NCBI GenBank assembly: GCA_017434855.1
Contig: JAFRUA010000005.1
Coordinates: 1 to 40,500 of the forward strand
Source of the DNA: Clostridia bacterium
GTDB taxonomy: Bacteria > Bacillota > Clostridia > Oscillospirales > Acutalibacteraceae
Direction: 5' to 3'
Length of the DNA: 40,500 nucleotides
The notes below the pieces were generated by a model. It was given only the letters and a program-made list of their open reading frames with translations, did no database searches and was not told the origin of the DNA. The stretch's first letter is position 1. Every line of letters starts with the position of its first letter. Made by a program: the position numbers and the translations under genes. This document shows, piece by piece, positions 38,806-40,500 of the stretch.

Positions 38806-40167
38806 ATGCCAACCATCACCATCATTGCCCTGGCGCTGTTTGCCGCGACCTATATCGTCATGATCGTGTCGCAAAAGCTGCGCCCCTATGCCGCCGTCAC
38901 GTCGGCCGTTGTGTTCATCGTGCTCGGCCTGGTTTCGATGCTGAAGCCTGGGCTGTTCGTCGTCAACGGCGCCGATTTCAGCTACACGGCGCTGCAGGCA
39001 CTGAAAGAGATCGACTGGAACGTCATCATGATGATCGCCGGTACGATGGGTACGGTCTACTTTTTCATCGAATCCAAGATGCCCCAGCTCATGAGCGACA
39101 TCCTGATCTCACACATGCCAAACGTCAAGATGGCCGTGGTGGTGCTGTCGCTGTTTGCGGGCATCGTGTCGGCGTTCATCGACAACGTGGCCACCGTGCT
39201 GATGATTGCTCCCGTGGCGCTGGCATTCTGCAAACGGCTGAAGCTTTCGCCCGTGCCGTCCATCATCTGCATCGCCATCTCGTCCAATCTGCAGGGCGCG
39301 GCGACGCTGGTGGGCGACACCACGTCCATCCTTTTGGCCAAGGCCGCGCATCTGGACTTTTCCGATTTCTTTGTGGACGAGGGCAAGCCCGGCATGTTCT
39401 GGGTGGTGGAGGCCGGCGCCCTGGCCAGCGCGGCGCTGATCTTTTTCTATTTCCGCAAAGAGAACGGCAAGATCAACTTTGACAACCGCACCAGGGTGGA
39501 AGACAAGGTGCCGTCGTTTCTGCTGCTGCTGACGGTGCTGCTGCTGATCGCCGTGTCGTTCATTCCGTACAAGGACGCCGCCGAACCGGGCCAGTTCTAT
39601 AAGCCGGACATGATCAACGGCTTCATCTGCATGGGCATTTTCCTGATCGGCGTGGTGCGAGAGCTTTGCCGCAAGAACACAGACGCGATCAAGGGCGCGT
39701 TCAAAGAGATCGACTATTACACCATCATCCTGCTGACGGGCCTGTTCGTCGTCATCGGCGGCATCAAGAGCGCCGGCGTGATCGACGTCATTGCCGATTT
39801 CATCGCCAAGGCCGGCTCCGGTTCGGTGTTTGTGGTCTATACCATGATCGTGTGGCTGTCTGTGCTGTTCTCCGCCTTCATTGACAACATTCCCTACACG
39901 GCAACCATGCTGGCCATCGTGCCCGGCATCGCGGCCAACCTGGGCGGCGCCATCGACCCCAAGCTGCTGTTTTACGGCCTGCTGTGCGGCGCCACGCTCG
40001 GCGGCAACCTGACGCCCATCGGCGCCAGCGCCAACATCGCCGGCATCGGCATCCTGCGCAAAGAGGGCTATGAGGTCAAGGCCGGCACGTTCATGAAGTA
40101 CGGCATTCCCTTCACCCTGGCCGCCGTGACGGTCGGCTATCTGATGATCTGGTTCATCTGGAAATAA
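38806..40167 (+). CDS. ArsB/NhaD-superfamily ion transporter
   Basis: A 453-residue membrane protein with about eleven helices, in the ion-transporter superfamily that includes NhaD Na+/H+ antiporters, ArsB and SLC13 carriers. ATG 38806 is chosen because TTGGAGGGATTGCC precedes it; the frame is open further upstream, but through the structured leader. The two pseudo-symmetric repeats are visible: SAFIDNVATVLMIAP (about 122-136) with SSNLQGAATLVGD, and SAFIDNIPYTATML (about 350) with GATLGGNLTPIGASANI. The ion is unknown; sodium or an anion is likely. Control by the leader suggests it answers to a small ligand or ion. Confidence 0.85.
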   Translation: MPTITIIALALFAATYIVMIVSQKLRPYAAVTSAVVFIVLGLVSMLKPGLFVVNGADFSYTALQALKEIDWNVIMMIAGTMGTVYFFIESKMPQLMSDILISHMPNVKMAVVVLSLFAGIVSAFIDNVATVLMIAPVALAFCKRLKLSPVPSIICIAISSNLQGAATLVGDTTSILLAKAAHLDFSDFFVDEGKPGMFWVVEAGALASAALIFFYFRKENGKINFDNRTRVEDKVPSFLLLLTVLLLIAVSFIPYKDAAEPGQFYKPDMINGFICMGIFLIGVVRELCRKNTDAIKGAFKEIDYYTIILLTGLFVVIGGIKSAGVIDVIADFIAKAGSGSVFVVYTMIVWLSVLFSAFIDNIPYTATMLAIVPGIAANLGGAIDPKLLFYGLLCGATLGGNLTPIGASANIAGIGILRKEGYEVKAGTFMKYGIPFTLAAVTVGYLMIWFIWK

Positions 40168-40174
40168 GTGCTAT

Positions 40175-40244
40175 AAAACGCCGCTGCGGGGATCAGGCGT
40201 CAGGTAACCGCTGATTCATTCTGCGTGTGAAGACGGCGTTTTCT
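40175..40244 (+). terminator. Possible long-stem terminator after the ion transporter
   Basis: AAAACGCCG (40175-40183) pairs perfectly with CGGCGTTTT (40234-40242), enclosing about 50 bases. The T-run is short (TTTTCTT). It lies 8 bases after the stop codon. Confidence 0.45.
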
Positions 40245-40283
40245 TCGACCGAAGGCTGTACAACAGTACGCCGAAGGAGAAAA

Positions 40284-40355
40284 AACGTCGAAAAAAGAAA
40301 AACAAAATTCGGGTATGGGCGCGGCCCATCCAAAGAAAGCATAAAAACAGGGCGC
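40284..40355. repeat. 72-bp dispersed intergenic repeat, copy 2
   Basis: It matches 11521-11592 at 68 of 72 positions in the same orientation. It ends 11 bases before the left terminus of the insertion sequence, so the element may have landed beside or within a longer copy of this repeat. Confidence 0.8.
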
Positions 40356-40366
40356 GGAGTTTGAAA

Positions 40367-40500
40367 TGCACCCCAAAAGTTAGACAATGTGGTATAATGT
40401 CTAACAAGGGGGTGCATTTTTCATGCCAAAAGGAATACCGAACAAGAGGTATACAGGAGAATTCAAACAAAAAGTTGTAGAAACAATGCAACAGGAAAGG
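40367..40500 (+). mobile_element. IS3-family insertion sequence, left end
   Basis: The terminal sequence TGCACCCCAAAAGTTAGACA at 40367 looks like an IS3-family inverted-repeat end and is followed 56 bases later by a transposase OrfA start. Two nested inverted repeats (40367-40374 with 40409-40416; 40379-40386 with 40398-40405) span the -10 TATAAT (40393-40398) and the ribosome site. The right end lies outside the window. Confidence 0.8.
40423..40500 (+). CDS. IS3-family transposase OrfA, N-terminal fragment (cut by window end)
   Basis: The first 26 codons are visible (MPKGIPNKRYTGEFKQKVVE...). The YTGEFKQKVVETM pattern is the start of the helix-turn-helix domain of IS3/IS150-type OrfA, which binds the element's ends. 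ATG 40423 follows AAGGGGGTGCATTTTTC. The frame is open to the last base of the window. A second gene, OrfB with the DDE catalytic domain, is expected beyond the edge, usually read by a -1 frameshift. Confidence 0.82.
   Translation, partial: MPKGIPNKRYTGEFKQKVVETMQQER

Overview
The window looks like chromosome from a moderately GC-rich, Gram-positive anaerobic gut clostridium (Oscillospiraceae/Ruminococcaceae-like). The grounds are a stand-alone PduL phosphotransacetylase, pyruvate phosphate dikinase, a eukaryote-type ProRS next to a type 2 IleRS, AmmeMemoRadiSam genes, strong AAGGAGG-like ribosome sites, and promoters that fit TTGACA/TTGCAA-17-TATAAT. No rRNA, tRNA or CRISPR array was seen. 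The species is not determined from sequence alone.

Layout. 1-5.4 kb: a leftward six-gene phage capsid cassette (portal, protease/scaffold, major capsid, connector, head closure, one unknown) with no terminase, tail, lysis or integrase gene in view. Upstream of it lies a repeat-rich control region. 5.4-16.5 kb: leftward housekeeping genes, namely PduL, a CopA copper ATPase fused to a CopZ-like domain, a large lipoprotein, ProRS, and an IleRS whose HIGH motif is swapped to GIHH. 16.6-18 kb: a small accessory patch with an XRE repressor remnant, a Phd-Doc toxin-antitoxin pair between twin hairpins, and a 50-residue cationic peptide gene. 18-25 kb: a GPH/MFS transporter, AmmeMemoRadiSam genes and PPDK, all leftward. 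25.3-29.5 kb: a rightward ABC ATPase plus a 1170-residue FtsX-type permease.

29.5-31.4 kb: an island bounded by 117-bp inverted repeats. It carries a phage-type winged-helix gene and an 11-bp x 13 tandem array. Its upstream block is homologous to the block upstream of the capsid cassette 25 kb away. 31.4-34.5 kb: an operon with an IolJ-like aldolase, a secreted metallophosphoesterase and IolC, suggesting inositol or inositol-phosphate use. 34.6-35.3 kb: a 36-residue hydrophobic peptide and a small secreted repeat protein. 35.4-38.4 kb: redox and metal defence, with glutathione peroxidase, a Mn-type CDF exporter, flavodoxin, a ferritin-like protein and thioredoxin. 38.4-40.2 kb: an ArsB/NhaD-type ion transporter behind a promoter, a long structured leader and an intrinsic terminator, which together look like a riboswitch. 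40.37 kb to the end: the left end of an IS3-family element.

The best candidates for something undescribed are: the terminase-less capsid cassette and the shared control module that links it to the winged-helix island; the invertible-looking 117-bp repeat island; the 21-bp-stem leader of the ion transporter; and the secreted phosphatase translationally coupled to IolC.
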